A stretch of 64,000 nucleotides of DNA from Gaiellasilicea sp963806955 (GTDB taxonomy: Bacteria; Actinomycetota; Thermoleophilia; Gaiellales; Gaiellaceae). Position 1 is the first letter of the stretch. Each line of letters opens with the position of its first letter. The position numbers and the translations under genes are program-made. The DNA is taken from contig CAWDZG010000002.1 of NCBI GenBank assembly GCA_963806955.1, positions 186,001-250,000 on the forward strand, written 5' to 3'. The notes under the pieces are model-generated. The model had not been told where the DNA came from, did not search any database, and worked only from the letters and a program-made list of their open reading frames with translations. This document shows, piece after piece, positions 41,005 through 49,055 of this stretch.

Positions 41005-42138
41005 ATCCTGGTCGAGCCACGCGGCCTGGAGCAGGAGGTACGAGCGAGGATCAGGCGCGGGCGAGAGCCATTCGGCGCGGAGCGCGTCCGCATCGACGAA
41101 CGCAGCGTCGATCCCGTCTCCCTGCCAGGCTTCGGCGAACGCTCGGCTGTCAGAGCCGAAGAACGCGCCGTCGAACGACGACTTGGTCGAGCGAGTCACG
41201 ATCCCCGCAGGGAGCCGCGCCCCGAAGAGATCCTCCATCATCGCGATGCGCGAGCGGAAGCGCACCCGCGAAGTTCCAGAGGCGAGCGCCGAGCGGAACT
41301 CCCGGCCCAGGAACGGGTGCACGAGCTCGACGTCGGACTCCGCCCCGATCCGAGCAAGGCTCGCCGCGCCGACCCGCAGATAGCGGAACGAACTGCGCCA
41401 GAGCGCGTGCCGCCGGGGTAGCCGCGGCTCGCCGGCTGCCTGCGAGGCCCAGAGACGCACGAGCTCACGCGTCGCTTCCGCTGTGAGCCAGTCGTAACGA
41501 AGCGGAGCACGACGCCGGAACCTGGCGGCGCGCAGGGTCGCGGGAGCTGCGAAGTGCGCGAGCCGCCGAAGGTCGCGAAGTCCAGGCCGTGCACGGCCCG
41601 TCAGGATGTCCAGCACGGGATGCCAACGCGACTCACCGAGCGACTCGTCGCCGCCGATCCCGGTCAGGATCGAGCCACCGGCCGCAGCCTCCACGATCGG
41701 AGCGTGGAAGTGGACGTTGAAGGGCCACAGCAGTCCGTGGCGTCGCAACTGCGCCCGCGCGTAGCGACCGACGCAGTCGAGCTCGTCCCGGAAGTCGAGC
41801 CGCAGCCAGTCGGAGATCCCGAGATGCGAGACGATCAGCTCTTGCCAGTCGTCCTCCCTGCTCTCGGCAACATGAGGAAAGCGGTTGCTGACAGGCACCG
41901 GCAGCGGCAACGACTCACGGCGCGCCACGGCCACCGCAACTGCCAGCACGGCTGACGAGTCCCTACCGCCGGAAAAGCTCACCAAGCAGGGCGGCCGCCG
42001 AAGCGCCCGCTCGACGGCACGCTCGAAATTCAGGAGCGGCGATCCCGTTGCCGGCGGGAGTCGCTCGTACTCGGAACCGAGGACCAGACCCGATGCCACC
42101 TCGAGCGGAGACAGCGCCGTCGCCGGGTCAGCGGGCAT
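40915..42138 (-). CDS. Asparagine-synthetase-like lasso cyclase
   Basis: 407 residues. The ATP-pyrophosphatase domain has the PP-loop CLVSFSGGRDSSAVLAVAVA (about residues 50-69) and the second conserved block GGSILTGIGGDESLGESRWH (about 155). VELVHPFLGREFRSAL and KSSFDGAFFGSDSRAFAEAW form the C-terminal part. The N-terminal glutaminase domain of AsnB, usually kept in degenerate form in lasso cyclases, is absent apart from about 45 residues. It should adenylate the ring Asp/Glu side chain for macrolactam closure. ATG 42138 overlaps the leader-peptidase gene by 11 bases. Confidence 0.82.
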   Translation of the reverse strand: MPADPATALSPLEVASGLVLGSEYERLPPATGSPLLNFERAVERALRRPPCLVSFSGGRDSSAVLAVAVAVARRESLPLPVPVSNRFPHVAESREDDWQELIVSHLGISDWLRLDFRDELDCVGRYARAQLRRHGLLWPFNVHFHAPIVEAAAGGSILTGIGGDESLGESRWHPVLDILTGRARPGLRDLRRLAHFAAPATLRAARFRRRAPLRYDWLTAEATRELVRLWASQAAGEPRLPRRHALWRSSFRYLRVGAASLARIGAESDVELVHPFLGREFRSALASGTSRVRFRSRIAMMEDLFGARLPAGIVTRSTKSSFDGAFFGSDSRAFAEAWQGDGIDAAFVDADALRAEWLSPAPDPRSYLLLQAAWLDQDSPRQGAKEKLRGRLEGGPISRAAQLETRQ

Positions 42139-42499
42139 GAACCCGCATCAACTCGACGTAGTCGAGCGCGCCGTCCGGCTCCCCGTCCACCCACGCGTGG
42201 GCTTCCAGCTCGTCCTGGGACCGCCGCACGGCGATGATGACGTCCCGCTCCTCACCATGCTGTGCATACCAGCGCTGCAGCACGAGCGCCCGCTCGAGAC
42301 AGGTCTGCGGCATGCGGCGAAAGACGGCCTGGACACCGATTTCGGCGCCCGGCGGGAGCTCGGGAGGGTTCGGCAACGCGAGCTCGTTGAGACCCGAACG
42401 CAGCAGGGAGCGTCTGACATTCCGGATCGCCCGGATCGTCCACCACGCAGCACGAAGCGTGGAGCTGTCCAAGGCCCGGATCCGTGCGAGGCTATTCAT
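42128..42499 (-). CDS. Lasso leader peptidase B2 (transglutaminase-like)
   Basis: 123 residues, the usual size of stand-alone B2 proteins. The catalytic Cys lies in MPQTCLERALVLQRWYAQHG (about residue 67). His is in LEAHAWVDGEPDG with a nearby acidic residue, giving the Cys-His-Asp triad of the transglutaminase-like lasso proteases. It cleaves the leader from the bound precursor. ATG 42499 overlaps the PqqD-like gene by 8 bases; the longer upstream frame is only PqqD shadow. Confidence 0.88.
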   Translation of the reverse strand: MNSLARIRALDSSTLRAAWWTIRAIRNVRRSLLRSGLNELALPNPPELPPGAEIGVQAVFRRMPQTCLERALVLQRWYAQHGEERDVIIAVRRSQDELEAHAWVDGEPDGALDYVELMRVHAR

Positions 42500-42767
42500 C
42501 GTCGAGCGGCTCGAGCAGGCCGCGGCCGCGAAGGCTCTCGAGGAATGCCGAGACGTCGTCGTGTGCTCGCTCGAGACCGATCCCGTACTCCTGCACGAGC
42601 AGGGTGCTGAGCTCTTCGTGCGTCGCGCCCTGAGCAAGCGCATCCCACAACAGCGTCCCCGCTGAGTTGGCACTGAGGTAGAGCGACTCGGGGATGTCGA
42701 CGACCACCGTCTCGTCGCCCAGCTGGCGCCACTGAAGGCCGTCACGCCGCAAGCGGTAGGTCGTCAT
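42492..42767 (-). CDS. PqqD-like RiPP recognition protein B1
   Basis: 91 residues with a PqqD winged-helix fold: QWRQLGDETVVVDIPESLYL, SANSAGTLLWDALAQGATHE and LSTLLVQEYGIGLERAHDDV, then FLESLRGRGLLEPL. It binds the leader's YxxPxL segment and presents the precursor to B2 and the cyclase. ATG 42767 is chosen because the fold begins at once; a longer frame upstream is the nucleotidyltransferase gene read out of frame. It overlaps both neighbours. Confidence 0.9.
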   Translation of the reverse strand: MTTYRLRRDGLQWRQLGDETVVVDIPESLYLSANSAGTLLWDALAQGATHEELSTLLVQEYGIGLERAHDDVSAFLESLRGRGLLEPLDDE

Positions 42768-43861
42768 CTCGGTGTCCTGTCCGTCGCGACGGAGTCTTCG
42801 CCGCGCCCGTCGAGCGTCCTGTGATGATGCGAGCGCCCGCGAAAGGCGTTGAGGATCGCCCGGGACGATCGCTGCGCCTTCCGCGGCCACGAGTCACCCT
42901 TGTCGCGGCGGATGTCCATCAGCATCGCCTTCCCCATCGCGAGCGCGGCACGATCCCGTGGCAACGCCGAGAATGGCGAGAACCACGACTCGAGATGGGC
43001 TTCGAGGACCGTGCGCTCACGAACGTTGAGCACACCCGCTCCCCAGACTCGAGCGGCGAGAGCCGGAGCCCGTTCCCCGAAGAGCGCCCCCGACACCGCC
43101 GCCGTCGTGTGCCAGAGGCGGGCGATACCCCATGCCAAGGCGATCGCCTCCAGCTCCTCGCCGTCGGCGTGGTACGCGACCGCCGCGACATCGAGAACGT
43201 CCGCCACCCGCCGCAACGGCTCGTGCGCCCAGGAATGCACCGCAAGGATCAGCGCATGCTGAGCCGGAGACAGCGTGACCACGCCTTCGACTCCCGTCCG
43301 GCACGGAACGGCGGCACGGAGCAGCTCGCCCACATCGGGCGCGTCGCGCCACGACACCCACTTGGGATGCGCGTGCACCTCGACCGGCACGGGGAGCTCG
43401 GGGAGGACGAGGGGACGGAGATGATGGATGTCCACGTAGAGCGCCGGATCTCCGACCTCCACGAACCCGGCGGCCCGCAACGCCCGGTGCACGCCCGCCG
43501 GATCGGCGACGACCACGTCCAGGTCGGTGAACGGACGCGTCGAGGGGTCCGGGTAGTACGCACCGACCTCGGGTCCCTTCATGAGCAGGATCTCGCCGGA
43601 CACGGCTTCGCGGACGGCACGCAGGACGAGCGGCGCGACGAGGCCCATAGCCGCGGCGGCGCGCTGCTCGTCCACCACCCCGGGTGGGATCGGCTGACCG
43701 AGGCCGCGGAGGCGACGAGCGGCGAGGAGATGAAGACCGTGATGGCGCAGGGCGTCGAAGTCCGGCGCCCGGGCGAGCACGGCGTCGAGCGCCGGCCACG
43801 GGTCGGGGAAGCCCACCCGCTCCGGCTCGCTTGTCGATCGTGACACCGCCGATAGCGACAT
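42764..43861 (-). CDS. Nucleotidyltransferase-family tailoring protein
   Basis: 365 residues of the uncharacterised nucleotidyltransferase family (NTP_transf_5 type). The core motif is EILLMKGPEVGAYYPDPSTR followed by PFTDLDVVVADPAG, holding the Asp-x-Asp metal site (about residues 92-125). The middle (VHAHPKWVSWRDAPDVGELL; LILAVHSWAHEPLRRVADVL) and the Arg-rich C-terminus follow. Genes of this class occur in lasso clusters together with the HPrK-like kinase. There they are thought to extend or modify the C-terminal phosphate, for example by sugars or nucleotides. Overlaps the PqqD-like gene by 4 bases. Confidence 0.8.
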   Translation of the reverse strand: MSLSAVSRSTSEPERVGFPDPWPALDAVLARAPDFDALRHHGLHLLAARRLRGLGQPIPPGVVDEQRAAAAMGLVAPLVLRAVREAVSGEILLMKGPEVGAYYPDPSTRPFTDLDVVVADPAGVHRALRAAGFVEVGDPALYVDIHHLRPLVLPELPVPVEVHAHPKWVSWRDAPDVGELLRAAVPCRTGVEGVVTLSPAQHALILAVHSWAHEPLRRVADVLDVAAVAYHADGEELEAIALAWGIARLWHTTAAVSGALFGERAPALAARVWGAGVLNVRERTVLEAHLESWFSPFSALPRDRAALAMGKAMLMDIRRDKGDSWPRKAQRSSRAILNAFRGRSHHHRTLDGRGEDSVATDRTPR

Positions 43862-44736
43862 CAGTAGAGCCCCAGTGTCCCGTGGCGCCGCTCGCGCCGC
43901 AGCGCGGCGCGGAAGACGATCACGCCCAGTCCGAACGAGACCAGCGACAGCGGAAACAGCGTGCCGAGCGTCGCCAGCGTCGACGAGAACGCCGCGTCCC
44001 CGAGCAGTGCATCGCGCATACCCTCGACGGCGAGGGAGATCGGATTGCCGACAGCTGTCGCGGCGACCCAGTCGGGCAGCAGGTCGAGCGGGAAGTAGGT
44101 TCCGGAGGAGAAGGAGAGGAGCATCGCAGCGAGGCCGACCAGGCCGCCGCCGCGCTTCAGCACGAGGATCACAGCCGCGCCGGCGACCCCCAGCCCCCAG
44201 ACGAATGGGATGAAAGCGAGCAGGATCACGAGCGCCGACAACGCGCCGGCGGGAGCGAAGTTGAGACCGAAGATCCACGCCGCCGCGAGCAGGAACCCTG
44301 CCGTGCGGAGCGGCAGGTAGAGCAGGTCGAAGGCGACGGAGCCGACTTGGACAGTCGTCGGTGCGGTCGGCGTCATCAGGACGGACTCCAGCGTGCCCAT
44401 CAGCTGCTCGCCCCGCACCGCCTCACCCACCCGGCTCAGCCCGAACTGGATGAAGACGCTGAGCGCGATCCCGATCGCGGCGAACTCGAGGTAGGTGACC
44501 TCGCTGCCGCCGTACCGCGGGAGCACGCTCGGATCGATCATCTTGCCGATGAACGCGAAGAGCAGCAACTGGCCTGCGAGACCCAGCAGATCGGACACGA
44601 AGGCGACGCGATAGCTCCAGGCCACGAGGAAGTCCCGACGGACGAACGCTGGAAGCTTCGCCAGCTCGCCCGCGAACGTGCGGACGCTCGGGACGGCCGC
44701 CTCGCCGAGCACGAGACGCGTCGGTGCGCTGCTCAC
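43861..44736 (-). CDS. ABC-2 type transporter permease (lasso export)
   Basis: 291 residues with six membrane helices (RVAFVSDLLGLAGQLLLFAF; EFAAIGIALSVFIQFGLSRV; GALSALVILLAFIPFVWGLG; ILVLKRGGGLVGLAAMLLSF; LFPLSLVSFGLGVIVF), following the ABC-2 permease pattern with GTLESVLMTPTAP in the cytosolic coupling region. GTG 44736 overlaps the ATPase stop. With the ATPase it should export the mature peptide and give self-immunity. Many lasso clusters use one fused exporter instead, so the split form is a variant. Confidence 0.85.
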   Translation of the reverse strand: MSSAPTRLVLGEAAVPSVRTFAGELAKLPAFVRRDFLVAWSYRVAFVSDLLGLAGQLLLFAFIGKMIDPSVLPRYGGSEVTYLEFAAIGIALSVFIQFGLSRVGEAVRGEQLMGTLESVLMTPTAPTTVQVGSVAFDLLYLPLRTAGFLLAAAWIFGLNFAPAGALSALVILLAFIPFVWGLGVAGAAVILVLKRGGGLVGLAAMLLSFSSGTYFPLDLLPDWVAATAVGNPISLAVEGMRDALLGDAAFSSTLATLGTLFPLSLVSFGLGVIVFRAALRRERRHGTLGLY

Positions 44737-45716
44737 TCCGCGCTCTCCACCAGCGCCAGGAAGGCCTGCTCGAGATCCGAGGTCTCGTGCCGGCACGCAA
44801 GCATCTCCACGTCCGCCGCGAGGATTCGGCCGACAGCGTCGCCGAGCTGTGCCGTCTGAGCCAGATCGAGCAGGTAGTGATCCCCTGCGCCGCCGCCCAC
44901 GCTCGAGATCGTCGCGATGTCGTCGAGCGCCTGGCGCACCCGCACCTCCAGCTCGGCCGGCGTACACCCGCCGTTCGCCAGTCGGAGCACGTAGCGTCGT
45001 GGCAACACGTGTTGGGCGAGCTCGTCGACCGAGCCCGTGAAGCGCGCGGTTCCCTGTCGCAGGAGGGTCACGGAGCCTGCGAAGCCGCGGATCTCGTCGA
45101 GGCGTTGAGTGGCCCAGACGACCGCGGCGCCGTTCGCAGCGATCCGTGCGACGATCTCGCGGACGTTCAACGCACCTTCCGGGTCGAGATCGTGCGTCGC
45201 CTCGTCCACGAGCATCACGGCTGGATCGCCGAGCAGTGCACGCGCCACCGAGAGGCGCTTCTGCATCCCGTGCGAGAACAGCCCGACGCGAGGAGCCTGG
45301 GCGACGTGTCCGAGGCCGACATCGTCGAGCACCTCACGCGAGCGCGCCCGCGCAGCTCTGAACCCGAGCCCGTACAGCCGCGCGAAGAAGGTCAGATTCT
45401 CGAGCGCCGAGACGCGCAGGTAGAAGCTGCGGTCTCCGGCAGGCACGAGCCCGATCCGCCGCCGCAGCTCGCGCCCGTGATCCACGGGATCCTCGCCGAT
45501 CAGCCGCACGCTGCCTGATGTCGGAGCCAGCAGTCCGGCGAGGATGCGCAGCAGCGTCGTCTTGCCCGCCCCGTTCGGGCCGAGCAGCGCGTGGACTTCG
45601 CCGGCGTGAACCACGAGGTCGACGTCGCGAATGCCGGCGTTCCCGCCGAACAGTCTCGTTGCCCCGCGCACCTCGACAGGCGCGGACTGCGAGCCAGTGA
45701 CCGTGGTCATGGCCAC
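44733..45716 (-). CDS. ABC transporter ATP-binding protein (lasso export)
   Basis: 327 residues. Walker A is ALLGPNGAGKTTLLRILAGL, the signature is a variant FSHGMQKRLSVARALLGD, Walker B is VMLVDEATHDLDPEGALNVR and the H-loop is degenerate (ATQR in place of ATH). A C-terminal extension of about 90 residues (LANGGCTPAELEVRVRQALD; LDLAQTAQLGDAVGRILAAD) is common in ABC-2 drug/peptide exporters. The altered H-loop is unusual and may reduce hydrolysis. It is the first gene of the minus-strand operon that runs down to the cyclase. Confidence 0.86.
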   Translation of the reverse strand: MAMTTVTGSQSAPVEVRGATRLFGGNAGIRDVDLVVHAGEVHALLGPNGAGKTTLLRILAGLLAPTSGSVRLIGEDPVDHGRELRRRIGLVPAGDRSFYLRVSALENLTFFARLYGLGFRAARARSREVLDDVGLGHVAQAPRVGLFSHGMQKRLSVARALLGDPAVMLVDEATHDLDPEGALNVREIVARIAANGAAVVWATQRLDEIRGFAGSVTLLRQGTARFTGSVDELAQHVLPRRYVLRLANGGCTPAELEVRVRQALDDIATISSVGGGAGDHYLLDLAQTAQLGDAVGRILAADVEMLACRHETSDLEQAFLALVESAE

Positions 45717-45750
45717 ATGATCGGCCGGAGGGAGCCGGCTGGCAACCCTC

Positions 45751-45766
45751 GCAGGATGCGTCCTGC
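45751..45766. terminator. Small hairpin between glycan and lasso operons
   Basis: GCAGGA-TGCG-TCCTGC, a 6-bp stem, lies between the Gfo/Idh stop (45780) and the ABC ATPase start (45716). A second 5-bp hairpin, TAGCC-GAGT-GGCTA, covers the Gfo/Idh stop codon. Together they may separate the two transcription units. Confidence 0.4.
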
Positions 45767-45779
45767 CCTAGCCGAGTGG

Positions 45780-46841
45780 CTAGTTCGGCGAGAGGGCAGC
45801 GACGATGTCGCCGGCCGAGCCGACTGCGGTTCGCGCGCCGTCGTGCACCAATGAGGTCTCGACGGCCTCGATCATCCGCACGACATCCAGCCCCACCCGG
45901 GCGCTCGAGCGCGGCGCCGTCCCGCCCCGAATCGCGGCGCAGAAGTCGGCGAGCTCGAGCGTCAGCGGCTCGGCCGAGCTGATGTGGGGTGACACGATGT
46001 CGCCCGTGCGGTATGTCAGCTGGTACTCGCCGAACGTGGACGGGTCTTCCACCATCACGCCCGAGTCGAAGACACGCACTGGCTCCTTGCTCATGTCGTC
46101 GTACACGATCATCTTCTCCGAGCCGACGATCGTCGTCCGCCGGAGCTTGCTCGGGGCGAGCCACGACAACTCGACGTGGGCGATCGTGGCCGATGGGAAC
46201 TCGAGATTGATGAACGCGACGTCCGGGGTACCGGGAAACACACAGCCGCGGCTGAGCGCCGACACGTACGACGGCGTCTCGCCCAGCCAGTAGCGCAGAA
46301 TCGAGAAGTCGTGCGGCCCGAGATCCCAGGCGACGCTGACGTCGGTCTGGTGTAGACCGAGGTTCACCCGGCTCGTCGAGATGAAGTAGATGTCGCCGAG
46401 CTCGCCGGCGTCCAGCATCCCCTTGATCGTCTGCACCGGCGGGCTGTACAGGAACGTATGCCCTGGCATCAACGTCAGTCCGCGACGGTCTGCCTCCTGT
46501 AGAAGAGCTTCCGCCTCCTCCCCCGAGGCCGCCAGCGGCTTCTCGACGAAGACGTGCTTGCCCGCGTCGAGCGCGCGGAGCGACAACGCGTAATGGGTCG
46601 AGACGGGAGTCGCGACCACGACCGCATCGACGCTCTCGTCTGCGAGCACCTCGGCGTAATCCGACGTCCGCGAGACCGCTGGATAACGGCGGCCGACCGA
46701 CGCGAGCAGATCGTCGCGAAGGTCGCAGATCCAGGCGACCTCGACCCCGTCGACGTCGTGGAGGCAGCGAACGAGGTTCGGCCCCCAGTACCCAAGACCG
46801 ACCACGGCGACGCGAAGCGAGGAGCCGCGATGCGCGCTCAT
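45780..46841 (-). CDS. Gfo/Idh/MocA-family sugar oxidoreductase
   Basis: 353 residues. The Rossmann motif is RVAVVGLGYWGPNLVRCLHD, the dinucleotide/active-site EKP motif is GKHVFVEKPLAASGEEAEAL, and the catalytic block is SVAWDLGPHDFSILRYWLGE (His). It is typical of NAD-dependent nucleotide-sugar 3-dehydrogenases, which make the 3-keto sugar used by a DegT-type aminotransferase. A DegT enzyme and an acyltransferase are encoded at 48.5-50.2 kb, so together they could make an N-acylated amino sugar. ATG 46841 overlaps the sugar transferase stop. Confidence 0.9.
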   Translation of the reverse strand: MSAHRGSSLRVAVVGLGYWGPNLVRCLHDVDGVEVAWICDLRDDLLASVGRRYPAVSRTSDYAEVLADESVDAVVVATPVSTHYALSLRALDAGKHVFVEKPLAASGEEAEALLQEADRRGLTLMPGHTFLYSPPVQTIKGMLDAGELGDIYFISTSRVNLGLHQTDVSVAWDLGPHDFSILRYWLGETPSYVSALSRGCVFPGTPDVAFINLEFPSATIAHVELSWLAPSKLRRTTIVGSEKMIVYDDMSKEPVRVFDSGVMVEDPSTFGEYQLTYRTGDIVSPHISSAEPLTLELADFCAAIRGGTAPRSSARVGLDVVRMIEAVETSLVHDGARTAVGSAGDIVAALSPN

Positions 46842-48455
46842 GCGGTGGTACCCCGGCGCAGCAGCTCGAACGGCGTCTTGAACAGGAGCTTGAGGTCGAG
46901 GCTGAGCGACCAGCCGCGGGCGTATGCGACGTCCATGTCGAGCGCCTCGCCGAACGTCGACCTGGCTCGTGCCGCCACCTGCCAGAGGCCTGTGATCCCC
47001 GCGGGCACGAGGAAGCGCTCGAAGTGGTGCGTCTGGAAGTGCTCCGTCTCGTACGGGATGCACGGGCGAGGCCCGACGAGCGACATGTCGCCGCGGAGGA
47101 CGTTGAGGAGCTGCGGAAGCTCGTCGAGGCTCGTCCGGCGCAGCCAGCGGCCGCTCTCGGTCACCTCGTTCGTGCGCTCGAGCTTGTAGAGGCCGTTCGC
47201 GCCGACGCCGGCGTTGGCGCTCATCGTCTCCTTGATGAACGCACGATGCGCGTCCTCGTCCACGTCCACCGTCATCGTGCGGAACTTGAAGACGCTGAAC
47301 TCCCGCATGTTCGCGCCGAGGCGCGTCTGCCGGAAGAAGATCGGGCCCCGGCGAATCTCGTTTGATCTTCCAGGCTGCGTACGCGAAGACGGGTGCCGTG
47401 AGCACCAGGCCGAGCACGGCGCCGAGGATGTCGATCGACCGCTTGAGCAGGCGCGTCGAGGGCGTCAGCCGGACCGGCGGCAGGCCGACGAGCGGGAAGC
47501 CTTCGACGGTGTGCACGGCGACTCTCGGACCCACGAGCTCGTACAGCCGGGGCACGATGTCGATCTGCAGATCCAGGTCGCGGCACGAGCGCACGACCGC
47601 GAGGATGTCCTCCTCGGACTCGTTCGAGAAGGCGACGATCACGCGCTCGACATCCAGCAGCCGGGCGATCTCGGGCAAGTCGCCCGGAGCCCCGAGCAAC
47701 GTCAGGTGCTCGAGGTCGACACGCGGCGCACGCGGGCGCGGGTCGATGAAGCCGACGAGATTGATCCCGTACTCCGGGTGCTGGAGCAGCTTGCGCGCCA
47801 CCAGCTGGCCGACGTCGCCGGCGCCCACGATCACCGTGTTCTGCAGGTAGGCGATGTTCCGGCGGCTGACGCTACGGGCGACGCTGCGCGCGACCGTGAC
47901 GAGCGCCACGGCGGCGAGCAGGAAGATCGCGAGCCGGCGGAACGTCGGCTCGGCGATGCCGAGCGCCCAGAGCGGCAGTGCGATCACCCAGAGCCCGGTG
48001 GTCGTCAGATGAAGCACCCCGACGATGTCGTCCGTCGTGGAGTGGTCGGCTCGCTCCTCGTCGCCCTCGTAGAGCCCGTGCAGCTTCGCGAGCACGACCC
48101 AGAACGGCAGGCTGACGAGGAAGAGCAGCGCCTCGGCCCAGATCGTGAGGCCTCCTCCGAGGAGCCCCGAGCCGCTGGCCAGCGCCTCGGCGACGACGAA
48201 GGCCGCGGTCAACCCGACGACGTCGGCGGCCAGCAGCGTGCGCCGCACCAGCCAGCCTCTGCGCTTGTACGGACGATCCAAGCCGCGCTCAGCGAGGATC
48301 GAGCGGGTGCGATCGCTGACAGTGCCGAGCAGGCGTCGCTCGAACGCGGATCCGAAGACCCGTTCGGGATGCGCCTCCGCTACCGACATGTCGATCACCA
48401 CCTCCCCGCCCCTGCCGGAACCCACGCTCCGGCGCCGCATTGCCATTCGCCGCAC
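46838..48455 (-). CDS. Polyprenyl-phosphate sugar phosphotransferase, frameshifted
   Basis: Initiating transferase of glycan assembly (WbaP/CpsE type). Five N-terminal membrane helices are followed by a Rossmann-like nucleotide-binding part (NTVIVGAGDVGQLVARKLLQ). Then comes the catalytic domain: KRSIDILGAVLGLVLTAPVF, and after a one-base shift near 47355, IFFRQTRLGANMREFSVFKF, RRTSLDELPQLLNVLRGDMS and LVGPRP. The span of 1618 bases fits one indel. GTG 48455 is the first start in frame; ATG 48446 or 48440 is possible. It loads the first sugar phosphate onto undecaprenyl phosphate in the inner leaflet. Confidence 0.85.
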
Positions 48456-48486
48456 GAACAGCCTGCTTTCGACCCTATAAGCGCTT

Positions 48487-48500
48487 TGGAAGGGCTTCCA
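48487..48500. promoter_or_regulatory. 14-bp palindrome upstream of the sugar transferase gene
   Basis: TGGAAG-GG-CTTCCA, 32 bases upstream of the transferase GTG. A TATAGG hexamer (complement of 48470-48475) could be the -10. It may be an operator for the surface glycan operon; no matching -35 was found at the right distance. Confidence 0.35.
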
Positions 48501-48507
48501 GACCAGA

Positions 48508-48550
48508 CAACAAAACCCCGTCCCCTGGCTGGGGCCTAGCCGTTTCGGGG
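48508..48550 (-). terminator. Rho-independent terminator of the CDP-sugar operon
   Basis: On the minus strand, CCCCG and CGGGG (48550-48546, 48520-48516) close a stem with inner CCCC-AGCCA-GGGG. TTTTGTTGT follows. It lies immediately after the acyltransferase stop and so ends the 54.5-48.5 kb operon. Confidence 0.7.
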
Positions 48551-48554
48551 GGAT

Positions 48555-49055
48555 TTACGAACGATGTGGGCTCGAGAAAGCCCGTGCCGGGACGCCCGCC
48601 ACCGTCTGGCCCGGGGCGACATCGCGCGTGACGACGGCGCCGGAGCCGACAAGCGCCCCTGCACCGATCTCGACTCCGCCGAGGATCACGGCGCCGGAGC
48701 CGATCGAGGCGCCGTCGCGGACGACCGTGCGCAGCAGTGTCCAATCAGCGTCGGTTTGGAGGGCGCCGTCTGGCGTCGTCGCCCGCGGCCGCTTGTCGTT
48801 CACGAACATGACGCCGTGACCGACGAACACCCTGTCGCCGATCTCGACGCCGTCGCAGACGAACGTGTGGCTCTGCAGCTTGCAATCGGCCCCGACCGAT
48901 GCACCTCGCTGGATCTCCACGAACGGACCGACCCGCGTGCGATCGCCGATGCGGCAACCGTAGAGGTTCGTGAATGACTGCACGACCACGTCGTTGCCGA
49001 ACTCCACCTCCGTGAGGACGCGGTACGGCGCGTCGTTGACGGGCGCACTAGTCAC
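48555..49055 (-). CDS. Left-handed beta-helix (hexapeptide) acyltransferase
   Basis: 166 residues of hexapeptide repeats: GNDVVVQSFTNLYGCRIGDR, TRVGPFVEIQRGASVGADCK, DGVEIGDRVFVGHGVMFVND, GASIGSGAVILGGVEIGAGA and LVGSGAVVTRDVAPGQTVAG. A central KRPRATTPDG loop provides the substrate site. It resembles WlbB/FdtC-like nucleotide-amino-sugar N-acyltransferases. GTG 49055 overlaps the DegT aminotransferase end by 8 bases, and the pair fits amino transfer followed by N-acylation. Confidence 0.88.
   Translation of the reverse strand: MTSAPVNDAPYRVLTEVEFGNDVVVQSFTNLYGCRIGDRTRVGPFVEIQRGASVGADCKLQSHTFVCDGVEIGDRVFVGHGVMFVNDKRPRATTPDGALQTDADWTLLRTVVRDGASIGSGAVILGGVEIGAGALVGSGAVVTRDVAPGQTVAGVPARAFSSPHRS

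Noticed and set aside
47214..48539. A 441-codon plus-strand open frame
   Set aside because: Opposite the sugar transferase; rich in Glu/Arg/Asp with no recognisable domain, as expected for an antisense frame in GC-rich DNA.
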